Source: Neopestalotiopsis rosae
Taxonomy: Eukaryota; Ascomycota; Sordariomycetes; Amphisphaeriales; Sporocadaceae
Direction of reading: 5' to 3'
Assembly: GCA_023078685.1 (NCBI GenBank)
Contig: JALGAS010000008.1
Location: 62,001-126,000 of the forward strand
Length of the DNA stretch: 64,000 bases
Shown: piece after piece, positions 39,274 through 51,953 of the stretch
Layout of the letters: every line of letters starts with the position of its first letter
Position numbering within the stretch: position 1 is the first letter of the stretch
Program-made: the position numbers and the translations under genes
Notes under the pieces: model-generated
What the model was told of the DNA's origin: nothing
Database searches by the model: none
Seen by the model: the letters and a program-made list of their open reading frames with translations, nothing else

Positions 39274-42200
39274 GATGCGGAGCGGAAAAGTGCCGGTCCG
39301 GCCCACGATGGAATTATTTGACCTCTATCCTCCTCCTCCTCTCGTGGGACATCTTTCCACTCCGACGCCAAACAGCAAAACACAACACTTTTCTAGGGGT
39401 GAAATACGACCCCCATGATAATCCTCGAGTGAAGAAACTGTCGGTCACGATTCAGCCCATGCTCAAAGACGTGCGCAATCGTGGATGCGTGTAATTACGC
39501 ACGACTCGCCTGGTTATGAAAATTGAAGACGTCCCGCGAGTCACGAGTCAAGTTGTGCAGTCCAGTCCCCATAGACTGCCCAAGCTGTCGGGATGGAGGC
39601 CGACCGTGGTTGGCTCAACGGCCACTAGAGGATACCTCAGTGCTTTGCTGACTCGCCGCTACATCCAGTAAATTTTGTCGGCCGTCAGCCCGGTTTCAGT
39701 GGAGTCTGTCCCACGTTCCTTCTGCGCGACGGCGGCCTTGCGATGAGGAACAAGCTCCACTTGAGCTCTTTTGTTATTCTGTGTGCATGTAATCATTCGG
39801 AGCAAGACATATAAGTAGTACGTAGCTACCTTTTTTAAAGCTTGTGCGGTATTTCGGTCATGCCAAAAGCTGTCGCGGCCAACCAACTGTTTTGCTCTTC
39901 TTGGATGAGAACCTGCCAGCAGATGTGTTTTGAAACAGGCGTAAGGTTGATCAATGCGGCAGGCCAGAGTCCAGGGTAGAGCTTCCAAAAGAATATGCTG
40001 CGCTAATGCTTTCAGCTGTCTTTTGCCCCTAGAGCTCAGCTATCCCAGAACACGTGGCAATGCCCCTGAAGCAGTGGCAAAATATGTCACTGTATTTACG
40101 ACATACCATGTGCACATTGACTCGGTCGTGGGGATCGATACTGGTCCCCTAATCGGAATGGCTGCAGCCAGGCCTGCTTACTTACCTCATCAGTCAAACG
40201 GTTGCACGTGGCAAGCCGAAGCTTGAATGAAGAGGCTGTCAGGCTGGTTCTCGGAAAGTCGTGCAAAAGTACTTGACCCTGGATAAGACGTCCTTCAACT
40301 TGCATTCGGTCGAAAGGATACCCAGGTATTTTGCGAGCAGTACGAAACTCATACAGACGGCTGAACGTCGCAAATCGGGGCTCGAATATTTCTCGGACGG
40401 AGCCGATGCAAAAGCCACAGGGGCAGGCAACAAGGATCGTCTTAAGACGCCGAGACCGCAAAATCCCTCTCCCTCGGCTTTCCGGAGACGGGCACGCGAC
40501 GCATGGCTATACTTTGGTGAACCGCTGTTGAAAATTTTTACTTTCAAGGGTTGAGCTCTTCTCCAAGCCAGTCGTTAGCTGTGACGCACTGGCTGACGGA
40601 TGGTACGCAGAAAGGTTCAGACCCAAGGCGACGCTAGAAACGTCAGTTCTTGGGGAAGAGCAATGCTGCGCTACGGGAGAGGATAATACCTCGTCACGAG
40701 GGTAAAAATCAGCGGCTGGACTTGAAAATGATAAGAAGACTCAAGACCACAGAATGGGATGCAGCCCATAACCACTTGCTAGGTCCATTACTCAAGTTGC
40801 GACGGCTGGGGCAGCCCATCACTCACGAAAGATGGCACTGGCATCTACCGGTTCCGAGAGGATGCGGGCTCCTTATGCCTTGCGGACTTGGTTGGGCAAT
40901 GAAAGTGTGTAGGCTTCGAGTAACTATCTCTCACCACAGATTTTCCATTCACTCGGTTTGCCCAATTACAGACAATTCTCCATGTTGCAAATGTGATACT
41001 GCAGCCATCGAATCATGCGCGCAGATCTCAAGTCGTTCATACGACCTGCTGGTCCACGCAAGAGGGACAATTTGAGTCGAGCGACAGAACTGCCTCCACA
41101 ACTCTACCGGGGCGTCGAAGCCATATCAACAGTCGTCCGACCACTATGCTGACAACATGGCTGTCCATCAGTTGACATCGTGGCGTTTTTCATCCTCACT
41201 ACTTACACTTCGAAGCACCAATGAGGCTTGTTCGTCATACGGTGCGCAGGTTGGTATGAATGCCAAGTTCGCTGGCAACAAAGATCCTACTTTGGTTTCA
41301 ATCAAAGCGCAATTGGAGATTCCCTTGGCACGTTGCCACAATCTCTCAATGAGACTGCGGCACAGCCTCGGTATCGCAATATAATGCGATGGCTTTGACA
41401 TGGGAATGGGCACGCACTGGGAAGGAGAAGTGAAATGTGAAACCCTTGATACCCGGCATAAGCATCCTCAGTATCCGTCGAATCTGTCGCAATTGCTCAA
41501 CAGTCGAGTCCCTCAGGGTGCCGATCAGCTAGGCTCGAGTATGACGAGAGGAGACATATTATTACAAGACTAAGAGTACTGCTCAAGCATAGACCGGTTG
41601 TACGTAGTAATGACCCGTTCTTGGGCTTCCGCCTCTGCTATCTGCCATCAGAAAGGTAATAAACGTTCTAGGCTCACGTGATACAGCTTCTCATAGCAGA
41701 GTCGACAATAACTCAAACCACTTTCGCAAAGGACAAAAAGGTGTTGTTTACATGCATACAAAGGGGAGACGTGGTATGTTCTTGCATGCATTCTCGATTT
41801 GGATGGAAGTGACTACTGGGTCTGACCTTCTTCAATGTTGCTTGCTCAAAGTAGTGTCGTTCCCGTCGCACGCGATAACAGTCCACATACATGTAGCATG
41901 TTGCACACCGCGATCTTTCGTCTCCAAACACCTTTTCGACTCAATCAACAAATAAAAGGCTGTAAGTTGCGTCGGCATTGGCTGGCTTGCCAGCGAGGTG
42001 AAAGCCGAGTACTATGCAAAGATCGAAAGGCACGCGAACCACCTTCTTCAGTGTGACCCCACCAATGCTGGATCCCTAAACCCATCGGGAGCAATCATCC
42101 GTTAGGTAGACGGGTGACGGGTCGCATGAAGAGAGCTCTGGTGTCATCGCTGTTGGGAAAGCAAGAAAGTATGAGATAAAATATGTCAATCGACGAATTG

Positions 42201-42281
42201 AGGTCCTCCACCACTCTGCCACCTTCCTCTACTATCTTCTTCAATCCCAGAGAAATCACAGGGTAGCTTGTTCTCACAACC
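39274..42281. other. Intergenic, 3 kb, between divergent regulator and SDR genes
   Basis: Upstream region of both the Zn2Cys6 gene and the SDR gene. The minus strand from about 40550 to 39820 has several coding-like but broken stretches (separate entry). No intact gene is supported. The last 100 bases before 42282 are CT-rich, like a leader. Confidence 0.5.
39824..40547 (-). pseudogene. Possible decayed coding locus, product not recognised (tentative)
   Basis: On the minus strand, 40547-40460 reads as a basic, coding-like stretch (SPKYSHASRARLRKAEGEG), after which the coding look moves to another frame (VREIFEPRFATFSRLYEF, IPGYPFDRMQVEGRLIQG) that ends at LATCNRLTDE followed by a clean GTAAGT donor near 40190. 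About 110 bases on, a third stretch (GKRQLKALAQHILLEALPW, then LACRIDQPYACF) is preceded in frame by a TAG. One frameshift and one stop would fit a degraded gene. However all three frames are open over part of the region, so chance is a serious alternative, and I know no family that matches. Confidence 0.25.
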
Positions 42282-43140
42282 ATGGCTGATCGACGAATCG
42301 TGCTCATCACAGGCGGCAACACCGGCATTGGCTATGAGGCTGTGAAAGCTTTTCTTCAGTCCGACAAATCGTACCATGTCTTGATGGGAAGCCGTTCCAT
42401 CGACAAGGCAATGGCTGCAATTGAACAATTAAAGTCGGAAGTTCCGGAAACCGCCAATACCGTCGATGTCGTGCAGATTGATATCGCCAGCGACCAATCT
42501 ATTGAAAAGGCATTCGACTACATCAAAACTACTTTCAATCGCATAGATGCACTGGTCAATAATGCCGGTAAGTGCTGCTTCAAACATGCACGTACTGGGG
42601 GATTTTATTAATGGCTCTCGAGGCGGTTCATTTGATTGGGAATACAAGCAAGGCAATATCACCTTGCGAGAATCCTGGAACAAGGCCTTCGATATCAATG
42701 TCTCTGGAACCCATATCATGACCCACATATTTATGCCACTTCTCCTTGAATCATCAGACCCACGGCTTTTATTTGTGACCAGCGGTCTGTCGAGCCTGCA
42801 GCAGACTAGTAACAAGTTCTATCCAACCCCGAATCCGCCAAAAGCGGGATGGCCCAAGAGCCTCGATTTCGACACCATGGCATACCGTTCGAGCAAGACA
42901 GCGCTCAATATGATGATGGTCAACTGGGCGTGGAGATTGACAGAGGATGGCGTCAAAACCTGGTGTGTCTCACCAGGTTTCCTGGCGACGGGCCTGGGCA
43001 ATGAACCTGAGTTGCTGAGGTCAAGAGGAGCTGGCCATCCAAGTGTCGGTGGCGTCTTCATTAAGAATGTAGTGGAGGGCTTGAGAGACGAGGATGTCGG
43101 TAAGGTGGTTCACAGTAGCGGACAAGTTCAGCCTTTCTGA
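42282..43140 (+). CDS. Short-chain dehydrogenase/reductase (267 aa)
   Basis: Exons 42282-42567 and 42623-43140 join in phase in the middle of the NNAG motif (NNAG / GSFDWEY) across a 55-base intron with donor GTAAGT. The classical SDR fold is complete: nucleotide-binding TGGNTGIG at residues 10-17, an Asp-x-Asp block (VVQIDIAS) near 66-70, NNAG at 93-96, the catalytic Asn in INVSG near 121, a Ser around 149-152 (VTSGLSS), and YxxxK as Y183-RSS-K187, followed by VSPGFLATGL. The residues after the first strand (MGSRS) with Arg suggest NADP preference. Substrate is unknown; the family in fungi reduces carbonyls of many small molecules. It reads in the same direction as the MOSC-reductase gene 700 bases on. 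The ATG at 42282 has a good context (ACCATGG). Confidence 0.95.
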
Positions 43141-43843
43141 TGAGGCTGGTGTCACATCGGGAAGAAAACATTATCGCCCATGTTCTCATCATGATCATCA
43201 GTTTCACACCATCATCTGCCACTTGGGGCCTGACTGTTCAGATGACGGACAGCAGTATTTGCGAAGGATAGGAATTAGTAGAACCAGGAGAATTGAATTA
43301 TGGTAGAGAATGGGCAGGTGAAAGCCAAGGTTCTCCCGTTCCCGGGTCCCGGGAATTTCCGAAGTATGCTAGTTTCCCGCTGCAAACGGCAGTTACCACC
43401 ACCAGGGTTATGAAGCGTAAAGCATTTTCGAGTTCTCGCCCGGGTACTTTAGGTGACACCATATATCCATTAAACCCATAGATTCTATCAACTAAGCTCT
43501 TTATGGTCTCCGTAGGGTAATTCATCGCCGACGATGGCCGGGTAGTACTCCTGGCTGCTCATGAATGACCAATTAATTACAGGAGACCCTTTCGACTAAG
43601 CATCGGCTATGACAGCATCTCTCGTCTGGTGAACCCTCAGACTGTCCGCTAAATTTGACCCGGCAATTCGCCGAAGCCGAGAATCTTCTCCGGCCCCGAG
43701 CCCGAAGTCCGGAAATAGTGTTATTCTTGGGGTAAGGCTGGTATCATAATAGATATAGTCCTCTCACGATTGAATTATGTTATTGGGATCATTTTGTTTC
43801 GATCCATTATCAATGAACATAGCCTGCAACCTTTGTTTTCGTC
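43141..43843. other. Intergenic between SDR and MOSC-reductase genes
   Basis: About 700 bases on the same strand as both neighbours, forming the promoter of the MOSC-reductase gene. A palindromic GTTCCCGGGTCCCGGGAA-like stretch sits near 43338-43358. No open frame of note. Confidence 0.5.
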
Positions 43844-45635
43844 ATGGAAGTACTCGCTGTTAGTCGCTCGAGCCCAAAGGAGTACAACTTACATGGGATG
43901 AAGATCTCCTCTTCCATCATTCATGATCCTTTGACTTCAAAAGAAGACTACATTGAGCTGGATGAGAATGGTGTGGTGGGGAATGAGACAGCTGCTCATG
44001 ATGGACCTGTTTATGTGTTCTTTGCGGAGAACTACGATTACTGGTGCTCCGAACTGGGTGTTGAGCGATCGTCATGGGACTGGTACGTGACTCCAAGTGG
44101 AAAAGTGCTACATAATCTGATTTGTACCCAGGTGTCATTGGGGTGAGAACATCACACTCAGGTACAAGGAGCGGGTTGTTCTTGAAGATGAAATCCATCT
44201 GGGTGATGTGTGGAAAATCGGCGAATCGGTGAGGCTCGAAGTATGTGGCTCACGTATTCCATGCGCCAAGCTCGCATGGAGGTGTGGCCAGAAAGATCAG
44301 TGGCTGAAGCCATTGGCAGATACTGGGCGCGTAGGAGTTTATCTCCGCGTGTTACAAGCTGGTCGGATTTCGCCCGGGGACCAGGCTCTTTTGGAATACG
44401 CTTCAAACGATGCAATGAATGTAGCAGCCGTCACCCAAGTTGCATTCGACACGTCTCTCAAGACAAGGGACACACTAAACATACTCGCGAATCACGAACT
44501 TCTGCTAAGGATGAACAAAGTGTTCATGGTTATGAAGCAGATATCACAGGACGACGAGCTCAATTGCGGCAAGGCTGCTTGGAAAGGGTGGCGAGATCTG
44601 GAAGTCTTTCGCATCACGGAGGAAGGGCAGGGGGTCAAATCATTCTATCTCAAACCAGTGGACGAATTGCCACTGGCGAATTACCTGCCTGGTCAGTTTC
44701 TCTCACTTCAACTTCCCACTGGTAAAACTCGCAACTGGTCTATTTCGGATTTCCCAGTGCGAGTTGGCCCACCCTACTACAGAATCAGCATCATCAAGAA
44801 CGCCAACAAGACATCCTCAGCATCTTTATGGATGCACAAGCATTGCAAAGTTGGCATCATATTACCTTCACGATCTCCCGCGGGACGATTCTTCCTCGAT
44901 TGGACCCAGCAAATACCGTTCCGTCAGGTTTATATATCTGCGGGAATTGGAATCACGCCTATGCTTGCCATGATGAAGGCACATACTATTCATCCCAAGT
45001 ACAGCAAGACGCCTGCTGTGTGGGTTCATGTAACCAAAAACAGCAATTCCCTTAACTTCGGGGATGAGCTTTCAAAATTTGACGATCGCTTCACGCGACA
45101 CCTGTTTTTCACAGATCCCTTGGAGTCAGACAAGAGAGATCTCGACTACGACTATATAGGGCGGCCGGATGCTGGCATTCTGGCAAGAATTCTGGGCGCT
45201 CCTTATCATTGGGCCGCGCTCAGTGACAAAGTATTGACTTTAGACGCAAAGATGTCAACCTACCACATATGTGGACCGACTGCGTTTGAGTTGTCGATCA
45301 AGGAATGTCTGAAAAGTGTCGGAATCCCAGCTCCCATGATCAAAAGCGAATCATTCTCACAGCTTGGCACTGTCGTAGGTGAGCTCAAAACAGCAAAAGT
45401 TTCCTTCACCAAATCTGGCCTTTGTGCGACCTGGAACCAGGACAATCCAAAGTCTATTCTAGAGCTGGCAGAATCTGTAGGATTGAAGCCAGACTATGGT
45501 TGCCGGGTCGGCGCTTGTGGGAGCTGTGCCGGCAAAGTCAGTTCTGGATCCGTCAATGGGGGGATCCAGATGGACGGGACCATCTTGACATGCTCAGCAA
45601 TGCCTGCCTCTGACTTGGTGGAGCTTGAGTGGTGA
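43844..45635 (+). CDS. Three-domain MOSC / flavin reductase / 2Fe-2S ferredoxin protein (580 aa)
   Basis: Exons 43844-44082 and 44132-45635 join in phase (SSWDW / CHWGENITL). Residues 1-150 form a YiiM-like MOSC domain (HDGPVYVFFAENYDYW at 52-67, GENITL, and the conserved Cys in SRIPC at 124), a fold that binds molybdenum cofactor or handles sulfur and N-hydroxylated compounds. A ferredoxin-reductase domain follows: FAD/FMN-binding RNWSIS at 280-285, NAD(P)-binding GIGITP at 351-356 and YHICGP near 458-462. The C-terminus is a plant-type ferredoxin with cluster cysteines at about 537, 542, 545 and 567 (GCRVGACGSCAGKV ... LTCSAMP). Electrons should pass NAD(P)H to flavin to iron-sulfur to the MOSC site, so a self-contained reductase, perhaps for N-hydroxylated or nitro substrates, is likely; the substrate is inference. 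All catalytic motifs are intact. Confidence 0.95.
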
Positions 45636-46480
45636 ATTGCTATCGACTATTCAGTTTGCGGTATCTGATACCAAGTCTTCCTGAATGATGAGGAAACCAA
45701 TGTAGCAATATATTCCATGTCGACATAATCATCTATACGATCCTGGTGTGTCGGACTCTAATCATCTCCGTCTGTCTCGTATCTGTGTCCATCAAGGAGT
45801 TCAGCCGTCTGACTACCATGCCATGAATTTCGGGGAGATAGGCTGAGGACACAGCCAACTACCACTGTCCCGATGATGTTGTACTGCGCATCATGACTTT
45901 CTCGTTTTCTCGTGGCATCATCGTCGAAAAAGATACACAAACTTATATGTGTGTACCGATAGGTATATATTTATATGTATTCACTTATATTTGCCACGAA
46001 ATGACACCTGACGTAGGTGACAGGACTTGCTGTGGAACATAACAGTGATATAATGGTGTTTCAGTCCTTCATGATCTTGGCACACAGTCATCATAGGTAG
46101 TCAAGCGATCATGGAAATTGCGCTGGACGGAAGGTGTTGTACCATACAAGTCAGTCTCAAATGGACATGACAAGGCACTCACGAATCGAATCATGGCTGT
46201 CATGACTTGGCAAGTAGATTGGAATAGAGACAATTTCTTCGCGAATATCGGCTGTCGCCGCAATGCCACAGCGACTGAATGTTGAAAAGGGGTTCGCCAC
46301 CTGAATTAGAAATCTACTGACCAACGTCGATGCTGATACTTGAAATGCCAATGATGAGCACAATTGGCCCCTCGACTTGCATGATAGTCCACAGAGTTTA
46401 CAAATGTTTCACTCGAGAGACTGCGGGTGGCATTTATGACTCAGACGTTGACTATAAATAGCTGATATTCGATCAGCCTC
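45636..46480. other. Intergenic, no gene seen
   Basis: About 850 bases after the MOSC-reductase gene. AT-rich near 45950-45990. It ends with the TATA-like element ahead of the tentative 109-residue gene. Confidence 0.5.
46453..46460 (+). promoter_or_regulatory. TATA-like box before the tentative small gene
   Basis: TATAAATA sits about 25 bases before the ATG at 46481. The spacing is short for a start codon, so the leader would be very short, or the match is chance. Confidence 0.3.
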
Positions 46481-46874
46481 ATGGCAAACAAGCTTATCAT
46501 TCCTTTTCAAAGTCCAAATGTTAGTGATGTAAAGTTTTCACAAGAGTTACTATCCCCCCAGCAACTAGTAAATGCCGCCAACACGGAGCCGAGCAAGCTA
46601 TCGAATGGTCAAGAGGCGTTCCTGGATGGCGCTGACTGCCAAGTGCGTCCGCCCGTGGCAAGAATGTGGTGCCTCAGTGGGAACGAAAGCGTACGTACCG
46701 AGCGTACTTCGTAGTGCACGTCTGTAACGACAGTAGTGTAGCGTAGATTCATAGTGTAGAAAGAATCTGCTGGGGGCCGCCGTCGGTGACCCCGCCGTTA
46801 AGGGACGAACGAAGGATCCGCTCGATTGCGACGTTTTGATCATCCGTGCCAGCGACGACCCTGATGTTGAATGA
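46481..46874 (+). CDS. Tentative small spliced gene, unknown function (109 aa)
   Basis: Exon 1 (46481-46690) reads MANKLIIPFQSPNVSD through VARMWCLSGNES and ends at a GTACGT donor. Exon 2 (46755-46874) resumes in phase as CRKNLLGAAVGDPAVKG and ends DDPDVE with TGA. The 64-base intron has a GTAACGAC branch-like site about 25 bases before the ATAG acceptor. Exon 2 prefers C or G at third positions, as the confident genes here do. There is no signal peptide, no membrane helix and no domain that I know. It stands alone in a gene-poor region, so a young or lineage-specific gene, or a chance frame, are both possible. Confidence 0.4.
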
Positions 46875-49311
46875 TGGCGTGTAGATAATTGTGAATTTGT
46901 GCCATCATCCTGGATTGAAAGTGTAAATGTAAGGGACAGCACTGGTACATAAGCAATTTGACGAGGGTGGCACGCGACTGAACGCATACCTCGGGTGTCA
47001 AGTCTGCTCCATGGACCACCCGATCAACAGATCGCCCAGAATACTGGGAACGCTATCGACACCGCCCTGAGCTCGAGCTCGAGTTCGGCGTCAGGACTGT
47101 CAAGTCATATGACTTGCTCTCATGCGGGCTGCCGCCCAGATCTCCGCTTGTCAAGGTATCAGAAAGAAAAAAAGAATATTCCGTTTCGCGGGCATGTCCG
47201 GACCAGCGTCCATGCCCAGGTGTCGATCAATGCATTGGCATTGAATACGCTCGAGAGTGGGGAGCCCAGGAGCTCGTGGTGAAGACAATGCCGAACAACC
47301 CCCTTGACAGTCGGCAGGTCGGTCGCCTTGCGATGGATCAGAGGGAGGGCCAAAGGCATGGGGTGCGGTAGTAGAGACCGCCGCAATGCCACAGAGGCCT
47401 GGTTGGTCGCAGACTCTCGTTTTGACTGGCAAGGGCAGGTGCAAGAGTGGTTCTCTTCTTGGAAGTCCTGTCATAAAATTATACAAAGCGACCAGGGTTA
47501 AGAACAACCCCTGCTGACTGTTGGCCATTTACCTCAGAAGGGCTAAGATTTCAACGAATGCTACCTGATTCTCGTTCAACTTTTCTCATGAAACTAAAGC
47601 AACCAGCGCGTGTCTTCCCGCTATGACATGATCAGCCATCACCTAGTACTGTGGCATGGAAAATCGTGAACGAGGGACGAGCCGCAGCGCGCATGGGGTC
47701 CAGTTGGTGATTGGTGAAAGTTTATCCATACTAAGCGGCCAAGACCACGCGATTGCCAAGCTTGGTAACAGGTTACATTGACTATTCTGGACCGCTGGAC
47801 CGGTGAGCGGACGCTGAGCAATCACCGCGCCGAGTCGTCAAAGTACTATAATGTTCTCTGCAAGGCCATGGGCCCGGTGTGTTAGTGTGAAGCGGCCATT
47901 CTGGTAACTGATATCCCACTACCTAGGTAGGCAAGTGTCAATACGCTACGAACCTACGCAACGTCAGTAGGCTTATCATAGTACGATACAGCAGAATCCG
48001 ATCCCCACGCCCATGGCGAGTCATGGCCTTGGCTTCGAGAAGGATTCGGAGCCGGGCCACGGGTAACCCAGCTAAAATATGTGAACCATTGCGCATTGAA
48101 ATTGCCCATCTGGCACTGAATAGGCATCTCTGACATGTATGAACAAGGCGCCAGGCGCGTTGATGACGGGAGCAGAATTTCCCAGTTAGCGGCGATTAGT
48201 TCTTTCTCAAGGATGCTGGCCCGGCTGGCCTACCAACCATAATTTTGTTAGGGTACGAAGCATCATTTATGATGATGGTAGTGGCGGTGATGGCTTGATG
48301 CTGATGTACCAAAGTATGCGGATGACGAAGGCTCTTCACCGTAAGGTCCCTAATGTACCTAGTCAGGTACTAGGTAGACCAAGGCCGCGTGCTCGGTGGA
48401 AAGTATTCCAATGTATGTCATAATTCTTATAAGCGAATCAAAAGATATATACGGCCTTGCCACCGACAATTACAGTGCACGTCTGCCTGGCTCTGTAAGA
48501 CAGTCGGTGACCAGGGGCTTCTTTGGCTTCTCATTGACTTGATAGCGTGGCCCGTTTCGTGGGCGTCTTGTTGCCAAAACACTCTGCAAAATACCAGGAA
48601 CTAAAATATGCATCAGCAGCTTAAATTGTGGCATCCGGGAGATCCACCCCTTGGAAACACTGAGGATTCATGGTATGAATGCAAGACTATCACAGAGATG
48701 ACGGCACATTCTATATAAAGTATCTCCCCATCTGCTTTGATGTAGTAGTAGTCACATACCACGTGTGCTGCATAGGGCCAACAGGTAAGGTGCCTGGAAG
48801 ATACTTGAAATGTAGCGGAGTCCCTGCCTCCCGACCTACACGAAGCGAGAAGTCAGGGTAAGCAAGCTCTAGCGGGGCGGTAAGGGGCCTTCGCATCCGA
48901 GCATCTGTCAAATGAGAAAGCGCCGATGGACCAGCGCTCTAACGAGACTAGCAGACCCGAGACAACGGATTGAACCTGTCCGCTAGTTAAGCACGTTTTT
49001 CTGTGTCCGCTAATCTATTTATCTCAATCCCCTGTGTCTCTTCTTTGTGATAGCATGCCTCGAGATAGAGATAGATCAAGAGTGAACAAAATATTGAAGC
49101 AGAGAAAGGATAGCATATCGTGCTCTCGGCGTAGGTTGTATGCGGCACCGCACAAGCTCGCCCTAGCCCATTCTGTTCGAAAAGATCATTTTCTCCCAAG
49201 CAGGAACATTTCGGCATGTTTGAACGCTGGACCAAGGTCAACAATGTTTTGAGTGTCTTGGCATGAAAAAGTGTGGACTCTAGTCGTTGCGCTTCCCCTT
49301 TTCTTTCAAGA

Positions 49312-49327
49312 TTTTTTTTTTTTTTTT
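49312..49327 (+). repeat. Homopolymer tract, 16 T
   Basis: An uninterrupted run of 16 thymines in the gene-poor region, with no gene nearby. Confidence 0.85.
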
Positions 49328-51898
49328 CGAAAACTCCACCATCTACCAGACATTGGATCTCGTGTGCGTACTGGTCACCAATCTACATTCGACGTTTTAC
49401 GCAAGCGACGTACTTGCTCTGTTCACGGATTAATCGGGCAGACTCGTACACATCTCAAAAACATAGTTTTCAACCCAACTACTACCAGCACGAGGAAGAA
49501 AAGAGTGGATCGCACCAGTGGGAGGGGGAAGAAAAACGTGCCCTGGCACCAGCAAGCGAGACAAGATCTCCGGTGATTAAACATCGGAGCTGGTGCCCGA
49601 GTGCACGCAACAGCGAACGAGGTCTGGCTAAGGCGAAGACCAGATAGTACCTACATGAGTTAAACCCTATGCCAGCCTTTTACGTGTGAAGCGCGTGCGA
49701 AGTAGTACATCATAGCGTATATTACCAGTCGCGAGATTCCATCAGGGAACACCGAAGAGCTTTTCTGGAAAACAACGCCCCGCTTGTGGGCTCTCCTTGC
49801 TCCCAACCCATGTTGATTGCATGAGGGTCATGGATGCCCACGTGTTGTGTCGGGTATCGGTCTTCTCCTCTCTGTCGAAAATGTGTTAGTCCTGGACTCC
49901 TGGCCCTGGTGGCCGGGCTTTCAAGCATTGAAGCATGTCTGGCATGTACAGGAGGGCCATCTGGAAGCGCCATTGGAGGCTAAAAGACTCCATGTCGCAG
50001 ACCGTATCTGTGCCTCCACACCCCCAGGTACACTACAGTCAACATTGATGCGTTCCCAGGCTTGTCTACACTACAGTACATTGTCTACCTACCTACGTAC
50101 CTGGCATTAACTTCTACCAAATTGAGAGCTTGACTCCAGTCGCCTCCAACTACTATGTAGATGCAAGAAGGCAATACAGGTTGCCCTTGTCAACTTGGCC
50201 GATATCGTAACACTTCATCTATGCGGTGACACCGTTTTGACCACAACAATTTACCCACGCACGACAATCTGATTGAAGACGACAAATGTGCCGTGGCCAG
50301 ATGCTGCCATGTGAGCCGCCACTCCACGAAAAGTCGCAACGTGCACCACGTATCTATTAAACGAACGTACTAGATTACTTCCTACCCTGCCATGTACATA
50401 GTAGATAGTTCACAGGCTTGGAATGATGCCATCTGCTTGGTTTGAGCTTTTGTGACTTGACCAAGATTTCTGTCAAGGGAAAACGTGGCGGTTTTAGTAC
50501 AAGCGCCAGGTGCAGCAAACAGCCACGGGCAACGGCCAATATTTCCCAAGAGGTAATGCATCGAGATATACTATGTACGTGATGCGTTATGAGCATCGCC
50601 GTGGTAATTATTTTCTCTTGGACCATTCAGCGGGAACACTTATGCTATGTAATGACTCTTGCAAGAAGAAGATGCCTGCCGCCTATCTTCCAGCTAAATC
50701 GATCTTCTAACTCAAAGTGGTAGCCTTCGGCATTTGCAGCTGACTTCTGAGGTGCATGTAGAAGATTCGGCTAGCACTGGCAATAGTGTAAACCGCGAGA
50801 TACTCGACATGATTGTCCGAGACAAACCCTGGGAGTCGAAAACGAAGACAGAATGACAGCCTTTTGCTGAGGTGATGCAACCAGCTCATCATGCACAGTG
50901 CAGGCCCATGAACCAAAAGACTTGGTTGTAACGCACGTACTTTGTGCATACAGCAGAATAACCAACAGACAAACAATCAAGTAACCAAGCTTGCCTGGCT
51001 ACCAACCTACCGAAGTTGAGGGTAAGTACACGAGACTAGACCTCTCCACATAGTCATGGGAGAAAGAGAACCAGTCCCACCGCCTGCCTAGGTACGGATA
51101 TTACCAGGGCCAGACTGGCGCGGACCGTCGAATGAAAGTGCTGCTTCACAAGCCTGGCAGATGGTGTTCTTTCGATATGACGGGATAGACCTTGTTCGAA
51201 ATTATCTCTCGTGCACACATCGCACAACTGGGTGAAACATTCGCGCTCCGATCTCTTTGGACATTACTCCCCTAGGTACTGACTTGTCATGTTTAGGCGG
51301 AGACCCTGAAAACCAATTAACGCGTCGTGGCAGTTCAAATCTGGCTGATGTGCATTCATTGGAAGGAGTGGAAGTACCTGTGCCTGTAGGTATCTCATAG
51401 CCAGTGGTGGGTGTAACTGTGCCCACCGCGACGCGAGATTTACAAGTTTTGAATGTGCTGCCATAAATATTCATCGACACGATGATGCGTCAGAGAACTG
51501 TCTGCCATGACAATGTACATCTCCTGGCTGACATCATCACTGCGTCAAGCAGTACCAAGACCTGGAGATGATAATTACCAATTTATTTCTGGCTGAGGCA
51601 GCACGTCCCTTGAAGTGGGTAGACGTCGAGGTAATAGGCAGTGAGCGTTGTAGAGAGAAAGAGTGAGCGCCGATCGAGTACCAATCCCTCGCTCAATAGC
51701 AATGCTTGTGAGTGTGTACGATGGTCATGCAGTCTTGTTAGCCAGCGGCAGAGACGTATATGTGGTGGTACACATGTTCAACTAATTAAAGAATGATCCG
51801 GCGTTCTCGATGCCTAGGTAGGTAGGTTAGGTAGTTCAATCCAGGGGCCTTGATTTATGGTTCTGTAACCCGCAGCCCATCGTCCTCTTTTCGCATGC

Positions 51899-51910
51899 GT
51901 GTGTGTGTGC

Positions 51911-51953
<43 letters not shown>

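Noticed and set aside
48905..48999. Possible tRNA or 5S rRNA remnant (TTGAACCTGTCCGCTAG then TTAAGCACG and TTTTT)
   Set aside because: The A-box- and B-box-like pieces are in the wrong order for one tRNA and no cloverleaf can be drawn; the 5S resemblance covers only about 20 bases with a gap.
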